Assembly (NCBI GenBank): GCA_016785225.1
Contig: JAFBJZ010000781.1
Coordinates: 4,030,001-4,094,000 of the forward strand
Source: Psettodes erumei
Taxonomy: Eukaryota > Chordata > Actinopteri > Pleuronectiformes > Psettodidae
Length of the DNA: 64,000 nt
Direction: 5' to 3'
Part shown: positions 25,401 through 40,400 of the stretch, piece by piece
How positions within the stretch are numbered: the stretch's first letter is position 1
Layout: each line of letters begins with the position of its first letter
Translations under genes and position numbers: made by a program
The notes under the pieces: generated by a model
What the model was told of the DNA's origin: nothing
Database searches by the model: none
The model's input: the letters and a program-made list of their open reading frames with translations, nothing else

Positions 25401-28400
25401 GGCAGTGTTGGTTCGTCTGCCACTTTGGTCCAGACTGAAATGTCTCATCATTAGCTGGATGTGGATGGATGGGCAGGACTTTTGGTCCCCAGACGATGAA
25501 TCTGAATGACTTTGGTGATGCCCTGTTACAGGAGAATGTCCCGACAGCTGTCAGATGGATTGTCAAGAAATTTGGTTTACATGTTCATGCTGTGCTCAGT
25601 ATGTATTGCCATTAATTCTGTGACTTTTTATCTTGTGCCATCAACAGGTTTATGATCAAAACTAATGACATTCCCTCCAGCCTCAGCTGTACTTTCTCGC
25701 TCATGCTATTTAGCAAATTAGCATGCTAACACACGCAGCTAGGATGGTTAACATGGTAAACCATCATACTTACTAAATATCAGCATGTTAGCATTGCCAT
25801 GGAGAGCATATTAATTTCAGAATTTGGTTTAGAGCACTGCCGTGCCTAACTACAACCTCACGTAGCCCCAAATGTAACCTCTGCACCTGTTGTTCCGTGA
25901 CTCAGCCACACAAAACTCTCAGCACGGAACAATGTCATAGGTCTATACTCTCTGCCCAGGAAGTGTTTTATCAATCCATTTTTTTCTATTAGACAGTTGA
26001 CAGATGAGACTGCAAAAAAATGCTTTCGGGAAGTATCACTTAAGTTTGCTGTGATATACTGAGAGTTAGATAATGGCTGTAGCTCGAAAAAATCCCAGTG
26101 CACTTTGTTTTGTGCAGTCTTTTATTATTTGTTGTTCTATTTTATAAATTTGTTGTTTTGTTTTGAAATTGTTATTGTGCTGTTGTAAACCATCAGGAGG
26201 TGGCTGATTGTGCTCAGCCTAGTGCCCCTTAATTAGATTGGCGCCTGGGTGGAATTAAAGGCCAGTGATGGCTGCCAGCGTTTCTGGTAGACGGAGGAGC
26301 TGACTGATAAGCCGGCCACTCACAGTGTCAGAGGAACTGCGATGAGCTGCGTCTGGAGTGTTGTTACTGTATGCTGCTGGAACCCTCTCATGCTTCCTCG
26401 AATTGCTCTTTTGTCTCAGTCGGTGTTGCCTGTTAATCAGAGCGTTTTGTTCAGTGGTTCAGTTTTTCTTTTTTTTTTGACTGTTAGTTCAGACTCCTGC
26501 CTCTTGCTGCATTTGCGATGCCGTCCTCTGTGCGGTTTTGTTCTTAGTATGCACTTCGGGATGATTGTGTGGGGCAAGTGGCCCTGACAGGCCGACTTGA
26601 GATGATTCACACTGCTTCCTTGAATTTTTGTCCAATGATTTCACCAGAAAAAAGGTTGTTTTCTGGGTCATTTGCATCCCTCTGTGTCCCTCGCTTTCCT
26701 TCTTATTTCTTTACTGGCGACATCTTAGGTATCGCACAGCTTTCCACTGAAATGACAACCAGCACAGGAAAGTCCTGATTGTGCTGATTAAAGACAAGTT
26801 CATCATCAGCATCCACTTTTTAAACAAAAAAAATAATATCATGGCGAAAATGGAGCCAATCTCCCACTCCCTGAGCTATTCTGAATGTGTCCTGCAACTA
26901 AAACTGTCTGATGGGTCTTACAGAGCAGAATAGGGCAACACTTAGCAGGGACTGTATATTAAGGTTAGACCCCCTATGAGAGTAAGAAAACACGACTGGT
27001 ATACTTGTTTACATTGTTAATAGAAGCATTTTTACCCTTGCTGAAAACAGTCTGTCCTTCACCACATTTAGTTGTTATGCTGGCCTCAAGTTCATATTAA
27101 TTTACTGTGTCAAACACTATGCTTATCAGTTAGAGTCTGTGATGGTGTATTATTGGGCAACTGGAGCTCTGGCAGCATGCAGTAATTTAATCAGCGGGCT
27201 TGGATAGCAGCATGGACTTCAGCTGAACTTCAGGATCAGGTTGCAGACTCAGGCAGCGGTTTCAGAACTCTACGAAGAGAGGACCATCTATGCCAGTACG
27301 TCTGTTACAGTCTGGACGGACTTTTGGAGACCGAAACCTACCAGCTGTTGCCTGCTGCTTGTCTGGATATGAGGGAACTAGTCTTTAAGGCTTGCACCGT
27401 CTCTGTGTGGGAGAAGGTAAGGTCAGTGAGAATGCTTTGGAAGACGGAACAATCGCATGGTGTGGGTGCAAAAAATTCAGGAGGTCAGAGGAATGTTAAC
27501 ACAAGTGGATTGAACTGTGTGCAACTTATGTTTTCACATTAGACAAATACACAACCCGTATAAGTGTCACTGACAGTTTTCTTGTCTGCTTTTTTGAGCA
27601 TTCACTTATTAATTATAATCACACAAAATTAAGTTTTAGTTAAAGACTCTGTTCTGAATTCATCATTGCTTGTAGAATCTCATTCTTCAACCAATTATTT
27701 AGTCTCATTTTCAGTTGTCATTTTTACACAAAGGCTTTGAGAAAATGTGACAGTGGTGTGAGACAGCTCCACCTATTTCCTGTGCAGTCCTTCAGGAAGG
27801 TGCAATGGACAAGCATTATTTTATCGCAAAACAAGGCACAAGGATTCGTCCAGCAGACACTGGATTTAGATTTTAACTTTCAGGGAACAAGATTATGTCA
27901 CTGCATCACCTCTGATGATATACACTCTGATAAATGTCTGACATTTTGTGCAGATTTAATGCAAATAACCAGGAATAGAACTTATGTGTATTTTTATTAA
28001 TGATTAATTGGATTTCTTTTTTAAAAAAGTATTTGTCTTTTAGTCTGTATAACGTCCAAAAAATAGTGAAAAAGCCATCCATCACAATTTCTCATCATCA
28101 GATGTCTTACCTCATTCGAACACCAGTCCAGTATCCAAAAATAATCTGTATGCAATAATATAAAATAGAAAAAGCAGTAAATCCTCATATTGGAGAAGCT
28201 GGAACCAGAGAATGTTTGGGGCTTTAGTAAATAACTGCCTTCGGGAAGAAAACAATTGTCAAAATGGTTCTGTGAATCAGTTGATCAAATAATCGTTTCA
28301 GCAGTAAAAATACTCATTCATACGTCTGACTAAATTTGTTCTGGATAGTATCTTACCTTTACCCTGCACTCTGTACCATTTGATGTACAGTGATGTGTAC

Positions 28401-31400
28401 AGGGCTGTCTTCATTACAATAACATGACCACAACTGAAAATCACTTGTTCAAACATTAGGGTTTAGGCTTTGGCTGAACACATCAGTGTCTGATCCTTTA
28501 GTCGACCACACCGGAGCCGCTGCGCTGACCTGCTGTTGCATAACACTGAGACTGCATATACATTTACCAGCTGGGAGTCCTTTACCCGCTGTTGTTTGAT
28601 ATTTGTGGCAGATTTATGCCAAGTTAAAGAAGCAGGGGGTTTGATATTTCCTTGCTGCATTGCTGCCATAAGCACTGCCTTTGACTTAAAGAATGCCTCT
28701 CCCCTTTTTCCCTCTCTCTGCACTGATGATGACTCACACTCCAACACACCCTGCAGAAATCTCCTCTCATGCACCCGAGAGAGGGGGGGGGGGTTGAGAG
28801 AGGAGATGTGCTCTTTTATGTGGCTCTAATACACACAGTACCTGTTCATGTGTCCTGCTCTACCCCTGCTCTGTCTGTCTGCTTCGGAAATACCTGTACT
28901 CATCAGTATTCCCCATGGTTTCCTGCAGGGCGGAAATGCAGCTGGTGTTTTTGCGCTGCATTTATTCGGCCAGCCAATTCTCTTCAAGGGGTTTCAGCAG
29001 TGCATTCATCAGATAAGGTCAATACCTCTAAAAAGGGGATGTCAAACCCTGAATCCTCCAAAAGCACAAATCCGAGGCATTATTTTAAGGGAAGGAGTTG
29101 AGGGTCAGATCAAAGCGTCAGCAGATGCAAAGAGCAGGGGAGAAAGGTACCATTTATAGGTTGTCCTCGTGATCCCCTCACCATAGGCTGCACTCCAGTG
29201 AGCAAGCTAACATTGTGTGACATTTGCAGTGATGCTGAAGTCCACCCTGCACGTGCTGCAGTGCCGTAGGTCCGCTCCCCTCAGGATTCCGCTTCTCTGG
29301 AAATAGAAAAAGAGCAAAGAGACCGAGCGTGATTAATGGCCATATATGTGCGGCAGAAAACACAACAGGCCACTCTGCCGCCATTTCTCACACATGGTCC
29401 CACGGGCTGGGAATTACATAACAGAGCTGCAAAGACGCTCATGCTGATTCTTAATTGCTTTCGTGGGTTTGCTGCATGTTATTGCAGCTGTGTGGTCTTG
29501 TGCAACGCACGCGTGTCGGGTGGGATAACAGCTACAGTCAGATGTGAGCAGTTTCAAATTCGAAGCGTCCCTCCACTATTTACTATGGCCCCAAGCTCAG
29601 CTCTCAGGAATGTCTTTGGAAGAAATGATTTATCTCTCCCTCCTCGTGCCAGTCTGGATTTGACTGGCAATAGAATGTGCTATTTTTAGCACACTGTGTC
29701 AAAACATGGCTGTCTCATCCTGTGTATGTATGTGCTCACTGAAATAACTTCCCTTACCCAGAAGGCTTGAGTGGTCTCTTCAGCTACATGTGCTGAAGCC
29801 CTGTTCGCTGTGCTTCACGCTGCATGCAGACCCATTACGCAACCCTGTGCATCAGCCGCAGGGCCACCGGGCCAGAATGGCATGCCAGCTACCAATCACT
29901 CTCCCTCTCATCTTCCCTTTCTTTGCTGTTTTCATCTCTCTCTTTGCCTCTCTGTTTTACTTTGTCCCCCCCCTTTGTTCCTTTCTTAGTTTGTATTTTT
30001 CAAGGTAAAGGAAAATGCATGGTGCACTGATTTGTTTGTATACCAAATTACAGCAGGCTGTGTTATAGGGAGTTGGTAAAAGCTGTGGATTGCTGCTGGC
30101 ATGCAGTGTGGTTCTGTCTCTGTGTACTGGAGTGTGAAGGCAGGTCAGTGGAGGCCAGTGGAAGAAGAGAGGATGATCTGTCCTTTGTTGTCAGTGGGCT
30201 TCCTGTTTGCTCTTCCTCATGTTAATGCAAAGTGGAGGGCTGTATTTTCAGAAAGATCTCTGAATGGACACAGCTGGAAAAACTCCGCTAACTGTTTCAT
30301 CTACCATATCGCGCCATGCTCTCTTAGGTTAAACAGAGCCTTGAATGTGCCTTGAACTCATAATATGCCATCGACTGATTATGATCAAGTGTAATATGCA
30401 GATCGTTATCACATTTCCATTAAAAATATACTGTATCTTGAAATTCACTGACAAGGCAGCTTTCATTGTATGTCTGCATGTGCAGAGGCATAGTTAAGAG
30501 TAAGTAAGAGACATAGTTAAGAATCAGCGTATTCTGTGTAGCTCACTATGTCAGTTCTCCATGCATATACTTGTACTAATGCAAAAGCAAACAAATTTGT
30601 TAAAGTGGGTTATTTGGTATTTAAAAGTGCAATAACAGTGTAAATATACTGATGAGTAAAAGATCTGCATTCAAAAGGGAAAGCAAAAAGCACTAGTAGC
30701 AAAATGTTGTACCAATGTGAAATTATTGATCCATTATAGCATGGCTGCTGAAAATTCTCAGATTCTGTTTGGCTGTGAGGTTTGGAATGATCTTTAGCAA
30801 CTGGACAGTTTCCCCAGACACCAGTGTTTGTTTGCAGTTCTAAATTAATGAGGCAGCATTAAACTGTTCGTAGAAGAGGCTCTGCTAAAGATCGAAGAAC
30901 TAGACTTATTTGTGCAACTATCAACAACAGCCCAGTAAAAAGGAAAACCCCTTCTCAGTGAGAACCACGCAAATCTAATTTTAACTGGCTGATGGCTCTG
31001 GCTTTACATTTAGCATGCAGGCTAGGCTACGACCAACAGGTGTTGGCTTCGCTTGGCAAAAGACTGGGATGGAAACATGGAAAAAAGTAGCCTGCCGCCA
31101 TCAAAAAGTAAATATACTGTAATGACTACTGCTATTGTACCAGCACCTCTAAATCTCAGTAATTAATAGAATGCATCTTGTTTGCTTTCAGAGTGGCAAC
31201 CACACCTTTTTCTGTATTATCTCCTTTGATTGATGGAACACACATTAATAACCATGGAATTTGAAGAGAGAAATTACAGGCAAATGGAGTTCTGCAAATT
31301 AAAAGCACATTAACTCCACTCAGCCTGTTGAGAGTATGCCTGCTTTGACATCTCACAAAATCTGAACCCCAGACATCAGCATTTCACCGAGACTCTACGA

Positions 31401-34400
31401 GGGTGGTAAATGAGCCTTAGACAGATATTTGAAGTGGCTCAGGGTTTTAATTGAATGAAATGGGATATGAGAGATGTTATGTTGACCCTTGCACGGTCTC
31501 TTAAACACACAGACACACATGCTCGCACACACCGCCACCAGAAACACTTGATGAGAATCTCAACAGAGTTAAGTTCCGCATCACCTTGTATGTAGATGTA
31601 AATCAGCATCTATTGTGCAAAACGGTAGCTCCTCAGTTTCAAATTAAAAAAGAACTTTTGCCTTGCCAGCACAAATACCATGGTAACTGCAGAGAGCAGT
31701 GCAACATTGTGTTGTCAGTATGATAATCAGCGTGGTCCTGTGTTACACAAAGCATAGTGTATGGCTTTTTTGCAATGTGTGTTCAATGACTGAAGAAACC
31801 ATCACTGTATGTTGTATTATTCATTGCTGTATGCCAGAACCTATGCAAAAGGATGATATTATTATATTGTGAAAACTGGGACATGCTTGTTGTGTACACA
31901 CATACTGGCAGTGTTACTGTGTGAGGGCTTCTGAAAAATATTTATAATGAGTTCCAGCGAGCCTAAATTGCTTGGATCAGTACTAATGTTGGCTCTGTTC
32001 CCTGTGAACCAGCATCGCCCGGCCCCTGCTGAGCGGAGGCAGCAGAAATTGATGGCGCCACAGTCCTATCCTTTCCGAGAACTGCACGAAAATGCACACA
32101 CGCGCGTATTTTCTACACCGCTCTAAGTCATGTCCATCTGTTTGGCGGTGTCCACGTGTACAGGATGTTGTCACCTTGTGTGGCCATTCACACAGCCCTG
32201 AACTGAGATGTGTTTTTCTCCGTCTGAATACAGAAAGGAATAACAATGTTGGTAATTAACCTCCCTGCTTAAAAAAAAAACAGTGAAGTGGAATGAATTA
32301 GGCTTGGCAGAAAAGAAAAAGTCTGTTACGACTATTATTATGGCAAGACATTAATCTAGACTCACTCTTTCTCCCCTCCCGCCTTGTCTGTTTTGGACAC
32401 ATCTGAGTCAATTTTACCAAAAAACCCCAAAATTGGAGCCCTTTTTTGTCGCTGTGAATGCTTAAATTGGAGTTTGTAGTGACAGAAATGGAGAGTCCAA
32501 TGATTGACAGGCTGGAGTGTTGTTTTTTTTGCTATTTATCCTCTCCCCTGTATGTAGAAATCAAAGTCCTGACAGCCCTTCTCTGATCCCTGGATGAGGA
32601 CCAGCGAGCATATTGACAATCGAGCCTTGTGTGACAGCAGGCATCCACTCCAGGCTGTTGTTTATATGCTAATGCTGGACTCTGTCGCTCCCTCTCAACC
32701 GACTCCCTTTGTGTCAAGCTGTTGCTCGTGGACAGTGGGCTTCATATTAATTTTAACCTCTATCTGTGAGTTCGCGATACCTGCTAAGTTTACCAGCAAA
32801 GCTCCATTGAATACCATGTTTAACTCAGTGACTTTGGGGGAGTCGTAGGTCGAGAGAAAATTAGTTTCAGATTTGCCTCCCTCATTTAGCCTGGATTTAC
32901 AGGGCTCTCTACTGTAAAAATATGTCATTTGTTTGCAATTGAGCCTCAGCAGGGGTGCCTTCTCATTAGTTCCAAGCTACTATGGCTGTGTGACCACAGT
33001 GTCTGTGAGCGTTTGTGAAAATTTGGGTGGCCTGGCACTGTTAGTTTGTGTGTGTGATCTACTTATTGTCTCTCATCTTTTATTTACTTTGTTGCCTCCT
33101 CTGTTTTCCTATGCCTCCTGCACAGACTGTGTTGCAAACATGAAGATAATAATGGAGCTGAATTGAATTAGTGTGTGTATTCATTGTTGGCATTACTCAG
33201 TTTCTCACTCTGACCACTTGTATGATTTGGCACTTGGAGGCCGGAGGCAGCAGGTCCTCTGTTCTCTGCTCAGGTAATGACCAGTAATTGAGTGTCCTGT
33301 AAATTGGCAGTGATGGTGAGAAAGTGTCCCCCAGATGGGAGGCAAAGGCGTCTGTTTCTGCTGCGATTGTGCCAAACTCCCGCGGGGTGCGAGCCTCACT
33401 CTTTATCTCCTCCTAGGCACCACCTGTCTGCTATTACTGGACACGAGATCTCCTCACCTACACCCTAACGTGAAAACCCCTCATATCAGAGCTTGTCTGG
33501 TTTTTTAGAGGCTAAAACAGCCAAATCTGACACCTGGTAATAGTCAATGCAACCTTTCTAACTTGCATGTTCACAAGCGAATGATCCTCTACACCAGACC
33601 ACGTATGACCTTCCTTTCCATTTTCCTCTTCCTCTGGCATTAAAGAGCCATTAGTGGACACCTCTGTGGGGCCAGGCTGTCAGCAGTTCTTGGCAAGCAT
33701 TGAAGATTGGACTTAGGGTGGAAATCAAAGCCTGGTGCTGAGGCTCTGGTTAGAAAAGGCAATGATCTACTTATTCTTCACTTAAATTAAACAGGAACCA
33801 CCCAAAGCATTGGAACACGCGTGTCATCTCTCTTAATATTGTGCCAAAACAAGTTTTTTTCCTCTGTGACAAACAAATTTCAAGGTGTACTCATTACATT
33901 GGTTTTGCGATCTGGAGAGCAAAACTTACTGGTCACCAGCTGTTGAAAAGGAGTTAATGAATGGAAAGGCAGTGGAGAGCTGTTCCCTGCACCCAGATAC
34001 AGCTCCTCCCCGCAGAATGGAGCAGCATATGTCTGTGGCTCTGGCACATGATCAAAGCAGGAGACGAGTCCCCTCGGATGGTGACAGTCCCTTTACCTTT
34101 GACAGCCTGACTCACACTGTGGGGGCAGGAAGATGGTTAAATTAACATTGGAGATCGACATCTACGTTTAGCGTTGTAGGGTTTACCATTACATTCTGTT
34201 GAAGCAAGCTTTATACTGAGGCAACATAAGGGGATGTGCCATCAGAGCTTGTGCTGGTGAGTGCAGACTGTGTACAGACTATGACCCACAATATCACAAC
34301 TCTATCAACACAGAAGTGTTATTGCTGTCTGATAGCATATAACTGAAGTGGGTGGAGAAGAGCGTCCCTGTTCTCCTTTGACTGCTCAGTCATTTCAGAA

Positions 34401-37400
34401 ATTACAGGTGTAGATGAAATTATTGGACATAATTCTCCCAGCTAATGATAGTCCTGTTTGTACCAAAGGTTGCACCAGTTTGAATCTAAAGGATCACAGT
34501 ATATACCTCATAATTATCCATCTTAGTCTGCCTTGACCTTTCAGAGGTCAGTGATTTTGCATTCCCAGGGACATCGGGATAACACTGGATCAGAGCAAAT
34601 AGGACAACATGTAATATTTTGTGTCATAATCAGCTTATCTGGCTGGGGCCCAAGCGTGCAGACAAACAGGCAGCCCAGTTCAATGTGTATTAAGTTGATA
34701 TGACAAACTTGTTAGTCAACAGTTGCCTATTTACACATCCAGCAGACACAGAGCAACATTACACAGTGGCCCAAACTAAGAATATGGACAGGAGCTGGAA
34801 GAGTGCGATGGTATAGATGTTAAGTGAAGGTGCAGGCCTCACTCCACTTGTTCTCCACCACCTTCTCTCTGTCCATGTTATCCACCTTCACCACCTTCTT
34901 TCGCTGTTGTTCTTTCTTCATACCAAGTCTGCCCTCGTTGTTTTTTTAATCTGGTTCACTTGTTGCCTCCTGCTTTTTTGTTGCTGAAGAGCTTTTGAAA
35001 AGATAAATACCTTTTTTTTTTTTTAACTCAACATCCCAGAAATAAATTAATTCCCAAGCATTCCCAAACAAGCTGCCCATTATTCTGAATCAGCTGAGGC
35101 ACTGTACCTGAAGTGGTTTATTTCTGGAGCTCCTGAAGCTGATCTCCTCAGCCACCTCCACCCGTTGCTCACGTCTCGAGAGTTCACCCCTGTGAGTCAC
35201 CTCCTGCGCCCGGCGCACCTCCAGCGCTTCACGCCTTCTCCTCCACTGCTCTTCACATAGCTAAAGCTCCTGGTCTCTTTGTTGATCAGAGTCGCAGTGG
35301 TACGAGCTCTCCTTTGGCTCGTGAGCTTTTTGAGGAGCTTGTCTCTTTGTCGCTCTGGCTTGGCCCGTCTTTCAGCTGGGTCGCCTGCTCCTTCATTGCC
35401 TTCTGTTTTTCTCTTTCAGAGACTTTGTCTCGGAGAAGCATTGAGGAGGGCACTTCTCAGCACTATTGCTGGCATGTACTCAGATGCCTGAAAAATAGAA
35501 AAAAAATATTTTTAGACCACAAAGTAATAAAAGTTATTTTTGTGACCATGGCTACCAAATTCTCACAGAAATGCTGTCACTTCTATTTTCAGCTTCCATT
35601 CAGTTTGTTTGCAGCTAAATTGGGTTTACTACACATTATTTTGGTTTGGTCTGTTTGGGTCAAGTTTTTAAAATCAGGTCTGGAAAGTAATCTTACACTA
35701 AACTTCACTTTTCTTAAGAGTAATCTGAGTAATCTGCATTTCTTATTTCATTAGAAGACCTGTATTTCTCAATGTCCCTGACTGGATATGAGAAATTGTT
35801 AAAATTGTGATGCATTAACATTTCAAACTATATACTATAAAAATAAATATAAAAATAAATTAAATTAAATAAAGCTGTCAAAACATGAATAAAGAAAGGA
35901 AAAGCAGGCTGGCCCAGAGAAACTCACTGCTGAAAAACAAAAAAAGTTTCATCCTGATCAGTTGCTCAATGGTACTTTGGTACATTGACAAACTGAAATC
36001 ACCAGGTTCGGACGGTTCGATTTTACCTGCAGACACAGACATGGTGTACATAGTTCAGGTTGCTGAAGGTAAATTCAGTTTTTGTGTATTTACCGGCTCC
36101 ACGCAGCTGTCTCATGAATGTGGTTGTGGTCCTCAATGGGCGGTGAGGAACATCTACACCTTAGGTCTGGTCGTGGAAAACAGAAGATACTTTCACACAC
36201 AGCATCTGAGTCATTCTTTGAAAAACGAGGATGAATTTGATCATGGCAGGTTTGCGAGATTCTCTTTCTTGGCTTGCCTCGGACTGAGAGGGGCGCAGAG
36301 GTGAAGCGCAACTCCCCGCAGAAAGGAAGCGAGAGATTCCGGCAAAGTCATGACAGCGTGAAGGGAAAGATGGCTGCTCTTTTTAGTTATTTGGCTGCTC
36401 TCTGACATGTCTGTCCGGCAATGTTTTATTGAATGCCGTGTGAAATGAAATAGGGTGCAATATATACTGCATATCTAATCAGACAGCAGGAAATTTAACT
36501 TCAGACACCTGCAGAGCAACATTATAAAATCATTGCAATCCAGATGCATGTGGCAAGATCAAATAGACCTAATCAAATTTTCTAATTTCTTAACTGCTTT
36601 TTTTATATTTGATTTTGTGTACCACAAGTCATTAACCTTTTGGATAATGATTACAAAGTATAATTCCAACATGCAGTAGACGAATGTACAATACTTTAGA
36701 TCAATGTTTTTTTTCTCTAGACTTGATTTTTTAAAAAATATAGTATGTAGAGATTGCCACCTCCCATGATAGTATGCAACACATACTGAGCACAAATTTT
36801 AAGACATTTTAATTGACAGCAAATCTAACAAATCTATTTCTGAGCATTACAGACGAGAGGAAGGAGGAAAGCTCAGTGGTTTCAGATGAGTCATAGGTTG
36901 AAATTTACAGAAAAGCCCTGATGCCCGAGATCACATTTGGTAAATTTGTATTTTGAACAACCTAATTGCAGACTGTTAATGCCAACCGTGCTGTGCGACT
37001 GTCGGCGGCCAACAGACTGCTAAAGAGAACAAACAGAGGCCTCCACTGTGGCTAATGTGTTAGACGTGCTCCACAACTACCTTGATTCCCGGCGTGTTCA
37101 ATTGCGTGCCGTATTAGTGGGCCTTGATTCATGGTTCGTTTGTTCTCCGGCGTTTGCTCCCCTGCTCAGTTTCCAGTGTTGACACTGGCTCCCGAGGGTT
37201 GAACACCCTGTCCAGACTGTTCAGAGAACAGTCCATCATCTTAGCGGCTCATCTACCTGCATGGCCACTGCCCACACTAATGAGAGCGAGCCAGCCGTGA
37301 TGCTCCAGTGTTCAGCTCTCAGTGTTGTGTATTTACACACAAGCAGTTTGGGTACTTCAACTTCTCCATCATCACAACCTGATAAATCTCATGTAATGAT

Positions 37401-40400
37401 TTTCAGTATTACTTTAGTTTATACCCATTTATGCAAGTAATTCTTTCATCTTTCGACACTCAATATTTTGACCTAGAATTGAGGCTGAAAGCAGCAGGAG
37501 CAACAATGCCAAGCTAAAGAGTGGGAGCTGAGTCTCCTTCTGTAGTTAATCATAAATGCTCCCACATTGTTTTGCTAAGCAGAGCCCTGGATATTGTTTG
37601 GCCATCACAAAGGATTCATTTCAATTTCTTCCAAAATATTAGGCCCAGCGGGATCTCACAATGTGTTGTGAATTGGGCCAAATGTGACCAATTTCGCAGG
37701 GACTGTTCAGAAAAATTGTGATGCAGCATTTGTTTTTGTCAGAAGAGAAATTGCGAGGGGGGAAAAAGGCATGTTTTTGATAGCACTTGTTTTTGGTCAG
37801 ATAAGTTTTCTCTGAACAGTCACAACAGAAGCTGCTGAGGTGATACGCGTTTACGAGAGGCCTCTTTTGTTACACGGTGTTTACTGCTCTGACATGAGAG
37901 ATGAAGGTTACCATGTGAACAGTCTGAAGAAGCTTGGCCAGCGAATCCAGCGGGGGATGAGTAAGCTTCTGTGTCTGAGTGGGCACCAGCAGTGGGCTTT
38001 CAGCATTTGCTTGGTTGCAGCAGCAATCATCAGATGTTCTCTGTGGACCTTTAGTCAGCGAAAGGGTTTCGGCTGCCAAAACACAAAAATAAAACCTGTT
38101 ATTTCTCTGACCATACAGTGATTTATATATATATATATTATGGTGCATTATTGAATTCAGCATCATCATCGACCACATGGGCAAATGACAAGATCTCACA
38201 GCAATATGGATTCTTTATTTCTGTAGCAGTGTGTTGTGGCTGAATGAGTCATTATTTAGTTTCCATTAAGGTAAATGTCTTATCTGTCATCTTGATGTTC
38301 ATTCAGTGGGATTATCAGATTTACAGTCCACTCTCAGGAGCCTCTCACACACACTGAACCTGCTGCTTCATATTAGCACCATATTCCAACAACCTCACAT
38401 TTTATTATAGTTTTTATCCATCCTTTTTTTATAGAGCCCCATGAAAATTAAATCTTTTTTGTTGTTGTTTTTCCTCTTCTTCTCTCCCTGTACTCCCTTT
38501 TTGCTCTTCAGTGATGGTGTGTTGCACTCGTATGCAATCAGCAGGCAGCTAGTGTAGCATTCAGTGGCTCAGAGGTCAGACCCTGGTGATCGTGGCAGCT
38601 TCATTTCTGATTCTGCAGCACACCAAGGCGTGTAGTTCTTGGTGGGGAGAGAGGGTGTGAAGGGAAGAAGAGAGGGAAAGAGGTAAAGGGAGTGGAATCA
38701 AGACTAGGGTATTCCTTTTGCCGCTGCTGCATGATGTTTATTATGCCTGATAGAGGACGACTCGCTGAGGTCTTAAACCCAGGACAAAATGCTGCAGAGC
38801 TGAGGAGCTTAGACAGTAAATCCTGCCTCCACCCCATTTTTCATTTGGCCTATTCTCCCTTCTTTTTCATTTGCATTCATATCTCGGCCTTGCTGCTTTC
38901 CCATGTCTCGGTCACGATCACATTCACTATCACTCTTGCCTCTCTTACCTCAATCTTTACCCTTTACCTCAAAATTTACCCCCCCTGTGTGTCTTTCTTT
39001 TGCTCTCTATCGATGCGTGTGTTGAGGGATGCACTTACTGACCTCCAGGAGTTACACTTGTTTTTTTCCTGTAAATCTGTGATTCAGCACTCAGTCTGCA
39101 GTCTGCGTATGGCTGTGCATACACACGTGTGCACACACAGACACGCACAGGGATACACACTTGCAGGCGGCAGACGAGTACAGTATTAGTGGAGCGCAAG
39201 CATCTGTGCCTGCACACACAGACTTAAGCTGCAGGGGTTATGTAACTTACTCTGCCATTTCAAATGATTTGAAATCACAAGTGCTTGCTGCGCAGACTAG
39301 ATTACTATGTGTAGCCACGCTGGTGCTATGTGCAGCATGGATTTATACTACATGCTACACTACATGTACATTCTTGGGTGTTGAGTAACAGAGGGGAGTC
39401 CTCTCTTGCAGACCCTGACAGCACAGTGGCAGACTCAGCATCAGAAGACTTCCCTTCAACACCATTACTGGGATTTTCTTTGGCTGCATGAAGCAAACAA
39501 AATAAGAAGAAAAAAGTGTCAAGGACTATGTGTGTGCGTACATATATATATATGTGGGAACACCACTGACATTTTGACAGGCAACAAATTGGCTGTACAA
39601 CTGCAGCATGTGCCACAGTTAGAGGTGATGTGCCGCTTGTGAGTGAAACTACTCCCAGTAAAAAGTCAAGTGCTTTTTCTCTTGTGTGGCCATGAGTCTT
39701 ATTATAATGTAGCTTAGCTGAGTTGTAGCACACTGTGTGCCTGCATATTTTTTTTTCGGATTTACATTCAGTGCCATAATTAGTTGTGAAGTTAACCTAA
39801 AAGATTTCGCAGGAAGAACAGAGGCTGCTCTAAAACCCACCCGGAGCAAGTCTTACTCCTGTGCGCATCTGTCTATATTTGATATCTCCATCAGATATCT
39901 GCTGTTTGCATAGAACTGCCCCCTGGTAGAAAAGGTTTTGTAGGTTGTTGGGGGTTTTTTTGCTCAGCCATTGGCAGGATTATTACCCATCGTTAAGCAT
40001 CATACATATTCAACACAACAAGAGATGAGATGAGAGAGAGAGACAGACAGACAGAGAGAGACTAATGAGGTTACCCCTGCTCACCAGAGATTATACACAG
40101 ATCTTTCCCAACTACAAAAGATCACAGGACTGAGCACTGACAGTAGGATGGGGAAAGCCGCCTGTGTTAATTAGTCACTGCAGAAATAATACGGTAGCAT
40201 GCGAACCTTATTTCATCAAGATGTTTCTGTGCATGGAATTCACAGAGGAGAATCTGCAGCAACGAAAACAGTGGAAAGAGGAAGTTAAGTGTATATTCAC
40301 CATATGCCTCCGCTGTTAGAGCCCAGGGGAACTCTCCATGGTGCTGAACATCTTCTTTTGCTAGCCTCTTCTAAATGATAAGCAGTTGTTCAGACTGGAT

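Noticed and set aside
35314..36304. Two + strand frames of 146 and 139 codons
   Set aside because: They overlap the minus-strand purine-rich pseudogene candidate and read as mirror composition. No motif, and no start context that would suggest translation.
38692..39189. Longest single open frame on the + strand (165 codons) in intron 2
   Set aside because: Low-complexity serine/leucine/phenylalanine translation of C/T-rich DNA and a (CA)n stretch. No recognisable domain and no splice context.
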